DNA from: Paucibacter sp963740455
GTDB taxonomy: Bacteria > Pseudomonadota > Gammaproteobacteria > Burkholderiales > Burkholderiaceae_C
Direction of reading: 5' to 3'
Length of the DNA: 64,000 bases
NCBI GenBank assembly: GCA_963740455.1
Contig: CAVUEF010000012.1
Coordinates: 296,911 to 360,910 of the forward strand
The notes beneath the pieces are model-generated. The model saw only the letters and a program-made list of their open reading frames with translations, made no database searches and was not told the DNA's origin. This document shows positions 15,083-23,201 of this stretch, piece after piece; position 1 is the first letter of the stretch; every line of letters begins with the position of its first letter. Both the position numbers and the translations under genes were made by a program.

Positions 15083-16870
15083 ATGTACGCGAAATTCTTT
15101 GGCCTGAAACAAGCGCCGTTCTCGATCGCCCCTGACCCTCGCTACCTCTTCATGAGCGAGCGGCATCGCGACGCCCTGGCGCACCTGATCTACGGATTGC
15201 AGGGCGGCGGCGGCTTCGTGCTGCTTACCGGCGAGATCGGCGCGGGCAAGACGACGGTGTGCCGCTGCTTTCTGGAGCAGATCCCCGCGGGCTGCAATGT
15301 CGCCTACATCTTCAATCCCAAGCTCACCGTGGCCGAGCTGCTCAAGACCGTGTGCGAGGAATACGGCGTGCGCCATGAGCATCCGGCGGGCGCGGTCGAG
15401 ACGGTCAAGCAGTATGTGGATCCGCTCAACGAGTTCCTGCTCAGGACGCATGCGCTGGGTCAGCACAATGTGCTCATCATCGACGAGGCCCAGAACCTCT
15501 CGGCCGATGTGCTCGAGCAGCTGCGCTTGCTGACCAATCTTGAAACGAATGAGCGCAAGCTGCTGCAGATCGTGTTGATCGGCCAGCCTGAATTGCGTGT
15601 GATGCTGGCTCGGCCCGAGCTTGAGCAGCTTGCCCAGCGCGTGATCGCGCGCTTTCACCTAATGGCCTTGTCCGCGCCGGAGACTTCGCAGTACGTGCGC
15701 CATCGCCTGGGCGTGGCCGGCTTCAGCGGGCCTTTGCCGTTTGACAAGGCGGCACTCAGGCGCATCCACAAGCTGTCGCGCGGCGTGCCCCGGCGCATCA
15801 ATCTCTTGTGCGACCGGGCCTTGCTCGGCGCCTACGCGCAAGGTCGTGCACGCGTCGGCCGCTCCACCATCGACAAGGCGGCCGCCGAGGTGTTCGACAG
15901 CAGTGACGCCAATGGCTTGCCGCGCCATCGGCATCGGAGCCTGTTGTGGGCGCTCGGCGGCGCCGCCATCGTTGCCGGCGTTGCGGTGTGGATCGCCGCG
16001 CCGCGTTTTTCGGACAGCCCGACCATTCGCTCCGTCGCCGCGGCAGACGGGCGTGCCGGCGGCGCGTCTGCCGTATTGGCCAGCGGCGCCGCAGCGAGCG
16101 CGACCGCGGCGATGCCAACAGTGGCACCAACGGCGGCGTCCGCGGTGGTGCCGAACGAGCCGCCGGCCGGGCCGGCCGATGAGCTCCGCCTGGCCTTGCG
16201 CAATGAGAGCGATGCGTGGCGCGAGTTGGGCGCGACGTGGAAGCTTGAGGCGGTCGAGGCAGCGTCTTGCACCGCCTGGACGCGCCAGAGCATCGAATGC
16301 TTCAAGAGCGATGGCGGCCTGGCCTTGTTGCGCTCGCTGGGGCGCCCGGCCGTGCTGACCCTGCATGATGGCTCGGGCGAACCCTCCTATGTGATGCTGG
16401 TGAGTCTGACCGGCCAATCCGCCACGGTGCGTGCGGGCACCAACACGCAGACAGTGAGCCTGCTCGCGCTGGCCAAGCAGTGGCGCGGCGAGTTCGCGAC
16501 GCTGTGGCGCGCGCCGCCGGGTTACCAGACGGATCGCATGACCGGCCCGGTGCTTGATTGGTTGGACGCACAGCTGGCCAAGGCCTTCGGAGAGTCGCCA
16601 GGGCAGGGTTCGCGCAAGAACGATGCCGCCAGGCGCGCCAAGGTGATGGCGTTTCAGCGCGCCCAGGGGCTGAAAAGCGATGGCCTGGCCGGGCCCATCA
16701 CGCTGATGCAGCTCAATCGCGCGGCGGGTGTCGACGAGCCCCGCCTTCAGGTCCGAAGCACAGTAGAGCGGCCATGTCATACATTCTCGATGCCCTGCGC
16801 CGCGCCGACTCCGAACGCGAGCGCGGCACCATCCCAAAGCTGCACACCAACCCGGCGCCCGCCGACTTGA
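15083..16870 (+). CDS. gspA: GspA/ExeA-type ATPase with peptidoglycan-binding domain
   Basis: An inner-membrane AAA+ ATPase that, with GspB, helps insert the type II secretin through peptidoglycan. The start MYAKFFGLKQAPFSIAPDPR is the standard opening of ExeA proteins; an ATG at 15071 is also possible. Walker A is GEIGAGKTT (residues ~50-58) and Walker B is NVLIIDEAQN. A single TM segment (LLWALGGAAIVAGVAVWI) near residue 300 leads to a periplasmic part. That part ends in a PG_binding_1 module (VMAFQRAQGLKSDGLAGPIT). The last ~30 residues overlap the gspB start by 97 bases in another frame and are low-complexity, so the natural stop may have been lost. Confidence 0.85.
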   Translation: MYAKFFGLKQAPFSIAPDPRYLFMSERHRDALAHLIYGLQGGGGFVLLTGEIGAGKTTVCRCFLEQIPAGCNVAYIFNPKLTVAELLKTVCEEYGVRHEHPAGAVETVKQYVDPLNEFLLRTHALGQHNVLIIDEAQNLSADVLEQLRLLTNLETNERKLLQIVLIGQPELRVMLARPELEQLAQRVIARFHLMALSAPETSQYVRHRLGVAGFSGPLPFDKAALRRIHKLSRGVPRRINLLCDRALLGAYAQGRARVGRSTIDKAAAEVFDSSDANGLPRHRHRSLLWALGGAAIVAGVAVWIAAPRFSDSPTIRSVAAADGRAGGASAVLASGAAASATAAMPTVAPTAASAVVPNEPPAGPADELRLALRNESDAWRELGATWKLEAVEAASCTAWTRQSIECFKSDGGLALLRSLGRPAVLTLHDGSGEPSYVMLVSLTGQSATVRAGTNTQTVSLLALAKQWRGEFATLWRAPPGYQTDRMTGPVLDWLDAQLAKAFGESPGQGSRKNDAARRAKVMAFQRAQGLKSDGLAGPITLMQLNRAAGVDEPRLQVRSTVERPCHTFSMPCAAPTPNASAAPSQSCTPTRRPPT

Positions 16871-17430
16871 TCGATGACGAGCGCGTCGGCCCGCGTTGGC
16901 ATGCATGGGCGTGGGGGGCGCTGGCGATCGGTCTGCTGCTGCTGGGCGCGCTGGCGTCGCAGTGGCTGTCTCGCGATACCCGCGAGCTGGGCTTGCCATT
17001 GGCAGCACCGCCACCGAGCGCGGCGCCGCTGCCCCAGGCCGTGACGCCGCCGCCTGCCGCGCCCGACCCTGCACCTGGCCCGGCGCTGGTGCGCCTGCAG
17101 GCGCCACAGGCATTGCCGTTGGAGGTGCCGGCGCCTGCTGCTGCGCCGCGCCAACCGTCAAGCGGCGCGGCCACCACCACGCGAGGCCAGGCCAGTGCTG
17201 CCCGCGTGCCTGGCGTGAACGAACTGCCCGATGAAATCCGCCGGCAGCTGCCGGCTTTGGTGACGGGTGGCGCGATGTACTCCGAAACACCCGCCAACCG
17301 CATGCTCATCATCAACGGCCAAGTCTTTCACGAGGGCGACAAGGTCGCGCCCAATCTGGTGCTGGAAAAAATCAAACTCAATACCGCAGTGCTGTCATTC
17401 AACGGGCATCGCTACAGCATCGGTTACTGA
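16774..17430 (+). CDS. gspB: GspB-type type II secretion assembly protein
   Basis: A 218-residue bitopic protein that partners GspA/ExeA. The opening MSYILDALRRADSERERGTI is diagnostic of GspB. One TM helix follows (AWGALAIGLLLLGALASQWL, ~45-65), then a long Pro/Ala linker (residues ~75-130). The conserved C-terminal domain ends the protein (LPALVTGGAMYSETPANRML ... VLSFNGHRYSIGY). The start ATG lies within the gspA 3' end. The other general-secretion genes are not in the window. Confidence 0.88.
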   Translation: MSYILDALRRADSERERGTIPKLHTNPAPADLIDDERVGPRWHAWAWGALAIGLLLLGALASQWLSRDTRELGLPLAAPPPSAAPLPQAVTPPPAAPDPAPGPALVRLQAPQALPLEVPAPAAAPRQPSSGAATTTRGQASAARVPGVNELPDEIRRQLPALVTGGAMYSETPANRMLIINGQVFHEGDKVAPNLVLEKIKLNTAVLSFNGHRYSIGY

Positions 17431-17617
17431 GCGCCGGCGTGCTCAACTCGACGCGCCGGTGGCTCAAGTCGAAATCACGGCGTGGCGCGGACTCGCATGG
17501 GCGGCCGACCCGGCGCCGACACACTTTTGAGAAAAATCAAGCGTGCCAACGGAAGCAGCAAAGCCGCCGGCAAACGCCCTTATCATCTGCAATCCCGGCC
17601 TGACGGTTCGAATACCG

Positions 17618-17842
17618 ATGACATCTGAGCTAGAAAATCCCCCGCCGCCAGACGATGAGGACGCCCGCACCAAGTGGACCCTGCTGCGCCGCGCATCGCG
17701 GCCCGAGGACAGGTTCGTGCTGGCGGACACCAAGGACTTGCTGGAGCACCTGCCCCCCGAGGTTCGTCCGCTGAACCTGGCGCTCGAGTTTCCCCGCATC
17801 GTCAACGAAATCCGCCTGCGCTGGACCGATACCATGCGCTGA
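17618..17842 (+). CDS. Small hypothetical protein
   Basis: A 74-residue acidic-then-basic protein (MTSELENPPPPDDEDARTKW ... FPRIVNEIRLRWTDTMR). No family is recognised. It has a disordered N-terminus, then a helical stretch rich in Leu and Arg. The start at ATG 17618 is the best of those available; no strong RBS is seen. Its stop overlaps the next gene's start (TGATG), which suggests translational coupling. Codon composition matches the neighbours, supporting a real gene. Confidence 0.5.
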   Translation: MTSELENPPPPDDEDARTKWTLLRRASRPEDRFVLADTKDLLEHLPPEVRPLNLALEFPRIVNEIRLRWTDTMR

Positions 17843-17985
17843 TGGCTTATTTCACCGAGCTCACTACCGACTTGCGCGGCCGCCGCGAGGGTTTTTCAGA
17901 CGCCGTGATGGCGGAGATTCTTGCCCTCAAGGCGCATGTGGACAAGCGCACCGACACCTCGTGGGATTCGCGCTGGGCCGACTGA
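17842..17985 (+). CDS. Very small hypothetical protein, coupled to the preceding gene
   Basis: A 47-residue helical protein (MAYFTELTTDLRGRREGFSD ... DKRTDTSWDSRWAD). Its ATG shares a base with the TGA of the upstream 74-residue gene. It ends only nine bases before the stop of the convergent HACL2-like gene. No homologue is recognised. The coupling and the clean amphipathic composition suggest that the two small proteins work together. Confidence 0.45.
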   Translation: MAYFTELTTDLRGRREGFSDAVMAEILALKAHVDKRTDTSWDSRWAD

Positions 17986-17994
17986 AGGCGGTCC

Positions 17995-19746
17995 TCACAT
18001 CGAGATCGAACCCTCGCGGAAATCGCTGCGATCGAGCCAGACATTGACGAGCACGGGCTGGCCGGCCTTGGCCAGTTCGCGCGCTAGCGCCAGCACTTTC
18101 GGCGCATCCGCGTTGCTCTTCACGAGCAGGCCCTCGGCGCCAAAACCCGCCGCGACCTCGTGATAGGCGGTGCGCGCCAGCACCGTGCCCACATCATCGC
18201 CCAGCATCTTGACTTGCTCGCGTGCGATCTGCGTCCAGCCCGCGTCGTTGCCGACCACCGCGATCACCGGTATGCCATGGCGCACAAAGGTGTCGAACTC
18301 GACCAGACCATAACCGCAGGCGCCGTCGCCAAACACGATCCAGACCTCGGCCTCGGGCCGGCACAGCGCGGCGCCCAAGGCAAACCCGGCGCCCACGCCG
18401 AGCGTGCCGAACACGCCCGGGTCGAGCCACGAGAGCGGGCTGCGCGGGCGCAGCGTGTAGGCAGCGGTGGCGACAAAGTCGCCGCCGTCGGCCACCATCA
18501 CGGCGGCATCTCCCATGGTCTGTTCGAGCGCGCGCAGCAGCGCCACCGGATTGACGAACTCGCCCTGCGCGCGCGCCGACGCGTCGATCTCGGCCTCGCG
18601 CGCCGATTCGCGCTGGTGCAACTGCGCCAGCCAGTCGTCGCGCTGCACGCCAGCGTCGCCCACGCGCGCTGAGAGTCCTTGCAGAAACAAGCCGGCGTCG
18701 CCGATGGCGGCAATGTCGGGCTTGCGGTTCAGGCGCGCTTCAGCGCTGCTGCGGTTCGCCGCGATCAGCCTTGCACTGCGGCGCACATGGCGTCCGTAGT
18801 CGAGCCGAAAGTCGCACGGCACGCCGGCCAGCACGACGCAATCGGATTCACGCAAGGCCTGGCGCCGCTGATGGCGCAGCTGCAAGGGGTGATCGCGTCC
18901 CAGCAGTCCGCGCGCCATGCCCGACAGATAAACCGGCACGCCAAGCTTTGATACCGCTTGAGCGATCTGCGCTGCGCTGCCTGGCTCTGCCAACGCCTGG
19001 CTGCCTATCACGAGCAGCGGCCGCTGCGCGCGCTTGAGCGCCCTGGCCGCGGCAGCGATGGAACTGCGCGACGGCGCGGGCACGGCCCCGCGTCGCGGCG
19101 GCGCCGCATGCATCTTGGCGCTGCCGGCAAACATCTTCGCGACATGCCGCCTCAAGTAAAAGCGCAGCAGCCTGTCGGCGATCGACTTGCCCTTGCCTGC
19201 GGCCTCGGCATACCACTGGCGGATGCTGGCTTCGTCGTAAAGCAGGTCGACCGGGCATTCGACGAACACCGGCCCGGGCACGCCTTCGCGCGCCACTTCG
19301 AACGCCTCGGCGATCGCGGCACCGAGCTGCGCGACCCGGCGCACGCGCGTCACGAGCTTGACATGCGGCGCGATCAACGGGCGCTGGGCAATGTCTTGCA
19401 GCGCGCCTCGCCCCTGCAGCGCGGTCGGTGCGGCGCCACCGATCAGGATCAGCGGCGATTGCGCGAGCTGCGCGTTCTTCAGCGCGGTGATGGTGTTGGT
19501 CAAGCCCGGCCCGGCGGTGACAGCAACTACGCCGGGCACGCCGGTGAGTCGCGCCACTGCGTCGGCGGCAAACACCGCGGTGGCCTCGTCGCGCACGTCG
19601 ATGATGCGCATGCCGCGCGCCTTGGCGGCGGTGAGTATCGGCGCGATATGCCCGCCGCACAGCGTGAACACGAATTGCACACCCTGCGCTTGCAACGCCG
19701 CCGCGACGCGGTCGCCGCCGTGCGCGTATCCCTGCTTCTCGTCCAT
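17995..19746 (-). CDS. ILVBL/HACL2-like thiamine-diphosphate enzyme, predicted 2-hydroxyacyl-CoA lyase
   Basis: A 583-residue TPP enzyme. It matches from memory human ILVBL (HACL2) more closely than bacterial acetolactate synthase: VAVTAGPGLTNTITALKNAQ, LSGMARGLLGRDHPL, SWLDPGVFGTLGVGAGFALG, VEFDTFVRHGIPVIAVVGND and a final DFREGSISM. Glu54 (VRDEATAVFAA) is the catalytic glutamate that activates TPP, and GDGACGYGLVEF is the TPP/metal motif. ILVBL cleaves 2-hydroxyacyl-CoA to an aldehyde one carbon shorter plus formyl-CoA. It directly follows an acyl-CoA ligase gene (its ATG comes right after that stop), which would supply the CoA thioester. An acetolactate-synthase-like role is the alternative. 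Confidence 0.8.
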   Translation of the reverse strand: MDEKQGYAHGGDRVAAALQAQGVQFVFTLCGGHIAPILTAAKARGMRIIDVRDEATAVFAADAVARLTGVPGVVAVTAGPGLTNTITALKNAQLAQSPLILIGGAAPTALQGRGALQDIAQRPLIAPHVKLVTRVRRVAQLGAAIAEAFEVAREGVPGPVFVECPVDLLYDEASIRQWYAEAAGKGKSIADRLLRFYLRRHVAKMFAGSAKMHAAPPRRGAVPAPSRSSIAAAARALKRAQRPLLVIGSQALAEPGSAAQIAQAVSKLGVPVYLSGMARGLLGRDHPLQLRHQRRQALRESDCVVLAGVPCDFRLDYGRHVRRSARLIAANRSSAEARLNRKPDIAAIGDAGLFLQGLSARVGDAGVQRDDWLAQLHQRESAREAEIDASARAQGEFVNPVALLRALEQTMGDAAVMVADGGDFVATAAYTLRPRSPLSWLDPGVFGTLGVGAGFALGAALCRPEAEVWIVFGDGACGYGLVEFDTFVRHGIPVIAVVGNDAGWTQIAREQVKMLGDDVGTVLARTAYHEVAAGFGAEGLLVKSNADAPKVLALARELAKAGQPVLVNVWLDRSDFREGSISM

Positions 19747-21438
19747 TCAGCTTTCCTCGGTGTGCGCCTGCATCAGCGCGCGGTAATCGACCTTGCCAAC
19801 GCGCGTGGTCGGCAGCTCGGTGCGAAATTCGATGTCGCGCGGGCAGGCCCATTTGATCAGCTGCGCGCGGCAATGCTCGATGAGTAGCTGTTCGGTGGCG
19901 GGGCTGGCCTGCGCAGCGTCTTTCAGCACCACAAAGGCCTTCACGCGCTCGACCTGCGAGACATCGGGCACGCCGACCACGCAAGCCTCGCGCACCAGCG
20001 CATGCTTGATGAGCACGGCCTCGACCTGCGCCGGATAGACGTTGAAGCCCGACGATTTGATCATGCGTTTCAGGCGCACGCTGAAATAGAAGAAACCATC
20101 GGCGTCCATCTTGCCCAGATCGCCCGTGTGCAGCCAGGTGCGCCCGTCGCCGTGCACGCGCAAGGTTTTGGCGGTGGCTTCCGGATCGTCGAGATAGCCC
20201 AGCATCACGGCCGGTCCGGCAATGCAGATCTCGCCTTCTGCGCCGATCGGCATTTCTTCGCCCGAGTCCTGCCGGCAGATCTTGGCCAGCATGTCGGGGA
20301 AGGGGATGCCGATGCTGCCTTCGCGGTATTCGCTCAAGGGCATCGCCATGATGGCAGTCACCGCCTCGGTCAGGCCATAGCCTTCGAGCAGGCGTACGCG
20401 GCCGCCGCGATCGGCAACGAGTTTTTCGAAGCGCTCCTTGACCGGCCGCGGCAAGGTGTCGGCACCCGAAAACGTGGCACGCAGGCACGACAGATCGGCC
20501 TTGGCGAGCGACGCGTCGCGGCTCAAGGCGTCGAACAGCGTGGGCACACCGACCAGCAGATTCGGGCGCTTCTTGCGCAACACCTTGGCGACGATTTCGG
20601 CGCTGAACATCGGCACCAGAATCGATTTGCCACCGGCCATGAAGGCCGCGTTGATGCACACGCCCAGCCCGAAGCCGTGGAAGATCGGCAGGATGGCGAG
20701 GATCGAATCGCCGCTTTGCATGCCGGCCCAGCTTGCGGCCTGCATGCCTTCGGCAATCAGGTTGCGGTTCGACAGCACGATGCCCTTGGGCAAACCGGTG
20801 GTGCCGCCCGAAAACAAAATCGCTGCCGCGTCCTCGCTGCGCACGGCCACCGCGGGCGGCACAGCCAGCGGCTGGGCCATCAATGCCGACCACCAGTGCA
20901 CGCGCGCATCGGGTGGCACGGCAGAAATTTTGCGTCCTTTCGTGAGCCAGAAGCCAAAGCGCTTGAGCGGCGACAAGTAGTCCGGGATGCGCGCCAGGAT
21001 CAGATGCGTCAAAGGCAGGCGCGGCCGTACTGCGGCAAAGCGCTCGTAGAAGGCATCGAGCGTCAATGCGATGCGCGCGCCACTCAGATTGAGGTAATGC
21101 TCGATCTCGGGCGCAGTCGACAGCGGATGGATCAGCGCCGGCACCACGCCGATTCGATTGGCCGCATAAAAAGCGATCACTCCCTGCGGCGTGGTCGGCA
21201 TCGAGATCAGGATGCGCTCGCCGGCCTGCAAGCCCAGCGCCGCCAGTGCGCTGGCGCAGGTGTCGATCGACGCCAGCAGTTGCCGGTAAGTCGCCGTGGT
21301 GTCGAGAAAGTCCCAGGCAATCGCGTCGGGCACGCGCTGCGCGGTCGCCGCCAGCGCCTCGTACAGGCTCACATCGGGATAGTCCAGCGTCGCAGGCGTG
21401 CTGCCATAAAACCTCAACCAGGGACGCGCTTCGCTCAT
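19747..21438 (-). CDS. AMP-forming acyl-CoA ligase, partner of the HACL2-like lyase
   Basis: A 563-residue ANL-superfamily enzyme that activates a carboxylic acid with ATP and CoA. The ATG at 21438 follows GGAGGGTGAC and is preferred over 21456. Motif A3 is ILFSGGTTGLPKGIVLSNRN, A5 is LEGYGLTEAVTAIM, A7 is HTGDLGKMD, and A10 is the Lys in TRVGKVDYRALM. It is immediately upstream of the TPP lyase, with no intergenic bases. The substrate is therefore inferred to be a 2-hydroxy acid; a plain fatty or aromatic acid is possible. Confidence 0.85.
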   Translation of the reverse strand: MSEARPWLRFYGSTPATLDYPDVSLYEALAATAQRVPDAIAWDFLDTTATYRQLLASIDTCASALAALGLQAGERILISMPTTPQGVIAFYAANRIGVVPALIHPLSTAPEIEHYLNLSGARIALTLDAFYERFAAVRPRLPLTHLILARIPDYLSPLKRFGFWLTKGRKISAVPPDARVHWWSALMAQPLAVPPAVAVRSEDAAAILFSGGTTGLPKGIVLSNRNLIAEGMQAASWAGMQSGDSILAILPIFHGFGLGVCINAAFMAGGKSILVPMFSAEIVAKVLRKKRPNLLVGVPTLFDALSRDASLAKADLSCLRATFSGADTLPRPVKERFEKLVADRGGRVRLLEGYGLTEAVTAIMAMPLSEYREGSIGIPFPDMLAKICRQDSGEEMPIGAEGEICIAGPAVMLGYLDDPEATAKTLRVHGDGRTWLHTGDLGKMDADGFFYFSVRLKRMIKSSGFNVYPAQVEAVLIKHALVREACVVGVPDVSQVERVKAFVVLKDAAQASPATEQLLIEHCRAQLIKWACPRDIEFRTELPTTRVGKVDYRALMQAHTEES

Positions 21439-21578
21439 GTCACCCTCCTCCCGCATGCTGGCGCGCGGCCTGCGGCCGCGGCATGTTCATCAGTCTATGC
21501 GCCTATTGGTGGAATGGCGTAGGGGCGTGCCCCGGAGGCGGGTGGCATCGCGTGGCCGGCCCCAGACGTCCGCCACCA

Positions 21579-21836
21579 TCAGCCTCCACTGAGCGCCAAC
21601 ACGACTGCCACGAAATCGTCTGGCCGCAGGCCATGGTGGAGTTCGCGCACGCCAATGCCGTTGACGAAGATGCGCAGGTTCGGCCGCAGCTGGTCTTGCT
21701 CGTTGACGACACGAAAGCGCAGCCCGGGGTAGCGGCGGTCGAGGTCAACGAGCAACGCTTCGAGCGTGTCGCCCACCGCCTCCACGTGCGATTCGCCCGT
21801 GTACGACTGCAGAGCCCCGGGTATCAGCACTTTCAT
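21579..21836 (-). CDS. MoaD/ThiS-like ubiquitin-fold protein
   Basis: An 85-residue beta-grasp protein starting at ATG 21836 (MKVLIPGALQSYTGESHVEA). It ends in ALSGG, the C-terminal Gly-Gly that is adenylated and thiocarboxylated in sulfur carriers such as MoaD and ThiS. LEALLVDLDRRYPGLRFRVV and NVNGIGVREL-type segments fit the fold. It lies 28 bases downstream of a BNR-repeat gene on the same strand, a pairing I recall from related genomes without a known function. It does not sit with molybdopterin genes, so assignment to MoaD itself is not justified. Confidence 0.8.
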   Translation of the reverse strand: MKVLIPGALQSYTGESHVEAVGDTLEALLVDLDRRYPGLRFRVVNEQDQLRPNLRIFVNGIGVRELHHGLRPDDFVAVVLALSGG

Positions 21837-21864
21837 CGGTGCGTCTGCGCTGCGCGGCTGCGGC

Positions 21865-23070
21865 TCATGACAACTCAGCCACTTCAACCGCGTAGATGTC
21901 CGGCAGGTGCCGGGCGAGGTTCGACCAGTGCGCGCCTTCCTCACTGCCCATCCACAGCTCGCCGCTGCTGGTGCCCAGATACAGTGCCGGGACCGCCTGC
22001 GCGTCCACCGTCATGGCTTGGCGTTTCACGGTCCACCACGCCTGGCTCTCGGGCAGGCCCTGGTCCAGGCGCTGCCAGCTCCGCCCGGCATTGCGCGTGA
22101 CATACGCCGCCGGCCGGCCCTCGGGGCTGGTGCGCGGCCAGACAGTGGTGCCGTCCATCGGGAACACCCAGGCCGTGTCGGCGTAGCGCGGATGCACGAC
22201 CATCGGGAAGCCGATATCGCCCACGCGCTTGGGCATCTTGCGGCCGATGCGCTGCCATTGGTCATCCGATGGATCGCCCGACCGGTCGAGCCGGTAGATG
22301 CCGCAGTGGTTCTGCTGATACAGCCGATCGGGGTTGCCCGGGCACAGCCGCACACAATGCGGGTCGTGGTAGCTGACGGTGCCCGCGTCGAAGCCCTCGA
22401 CCACCTCCAGACCCTTGATCAACGTGGTCCAACTGCGGCCGGCGTCACGCGACTCGTGGACACCGCCACCCGACATCGCGAAGTACAAGTGCGCCGGGTC
22501 ACGCGGGTCGATGATGATGGAGTGAAGCTTGGGTCCGTCGGGCGTGCCATCTTGCACCGTCCCCATCCACTCGCGGAACTGCGCGTCGTCGTTAATGGAG
22601 GGCAGCGGGGCCCAGCTGACGCCGCCGTCCTCTGAGCGAAACAGTCCCTGCGGCGAGGTGCCGGCGTACCAGCTTTCGCGCTCGCTGGCATGTCCCGGGG
22701 TCAGCCAGAACGTGTGGTCGACCGAGCGGCCGAGCAGACCGCCGGCGGCCTTGGCGAAGGCCGGCGGCTGCTTCGCTTCTTTCCACGTGCGGCCAAAGTC
22801 GGTGGAGCGAAAGATCGTCGGGCCGAGGTGGCCGGTCTTGGCCGCGGCCAGGAGGGTGCGGCCATCGCGCGGATCCAATTGCACGTGGCTGATGCTATGG
22901 CCCAGGAAATGCGGGCCGTCGGTCTTCCATACCTTGCGCTGCGCGTCGCCGTGGAAGAACCAGGCGCCCTTGCGCGTCGCGACCAGAATGACGATACGCG
23001 TCGACGCCTTTGGTGCGCCGCGCGCTGCGGTCTTGCTGGCGGACGGGGCGGGCGCTGATGTACGGTTCAT
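21865..23070 (-). CDS. BNR/sialidase-like beta-propeller protein
   Basis: A 401-residue protein starting at ATG 23070, with GAGGAA eight bases upstream. It contains repeated Asp-box-like blades (STDFGRTWKEA, SEDGGVSWAPL, SRDAGRSWTTL, TRNAGRSWQRL), as in exo-alpha-sialidase/VPS10-like propellers. There is no signal peptide. The N-terminus is Ala/Ser-rich, then RIVILVATRKGAWFFHGDA. Conserved His and Asp residues (LHSIIIDPRDPAHLYF, SYHDPHCVRL) may bind something in the centre. The sialidase catalytic triad cannot be confirmed. It is probably co-transcribed with the MoaD-like gene. Confidence 0.78.
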   Translation of the reverse strand: MNRTSAPAPSASKTAARGAPKASTRIVILVATRKGAWFFHGDAQRKVWKTDGPHFLGHSISHVQLDPRDGRTLLAAAKTGHLGPTIFRSTDFGRTWKEAKQPPAFAKAAGGLLGRSVDHTFWLTPGHASERESWYAGTSPQGLFRSEDGGVSWAPLPSINDDAQFREWMGTVQDGTPDGPKLHSIIIDPRDPAHLYFAMSGGGVHESRDAGRSWTTLIKGLEVVEGFDAGTVSYHDPHCVRLCPGNPDRLYQQNHCGIYRLDRSGDPSDDQWQRIGRKMPKRVGDIGFPMVVHPRYADTAWVFPMDGTTVWPRTSPEGRPAAYVTRNAGRSWQRLDQGLPESQAWWTVKRQAMTVDAQAVPALYLGTSSGELWMGSEEGAHWSNLARHLPDIYAVEVAELS

Positions 23071-23201
23071 GGCAGTTCCTCGGCGAAGGCTGGCGAATGA
23101 GCTTACTTCCACGACGCTAGAAAATCAGGATTCACAGCGTCGGCGAAATGGACTTGCGGGTCGCGCCGACCCGCTGCGGCGTTTGGTGGCGGTGTCGAGC
23201 A

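Noticed and set aside
17995..19746. ilvB/ilvI acetolactate synthase large subunit or benzoylformate decarboxylase
   Set aside because: There is no ilvN beside it, and the sequence follows ILVBL/HACL2 throughout, including the C-terminus.
23156..23174. Terminator after the KilA-N gene (GCGGGTC-N5-GACCCGC)
   Set aside because: The stem is real, but no T-run follows on either strand, so I could not call it a terminator.
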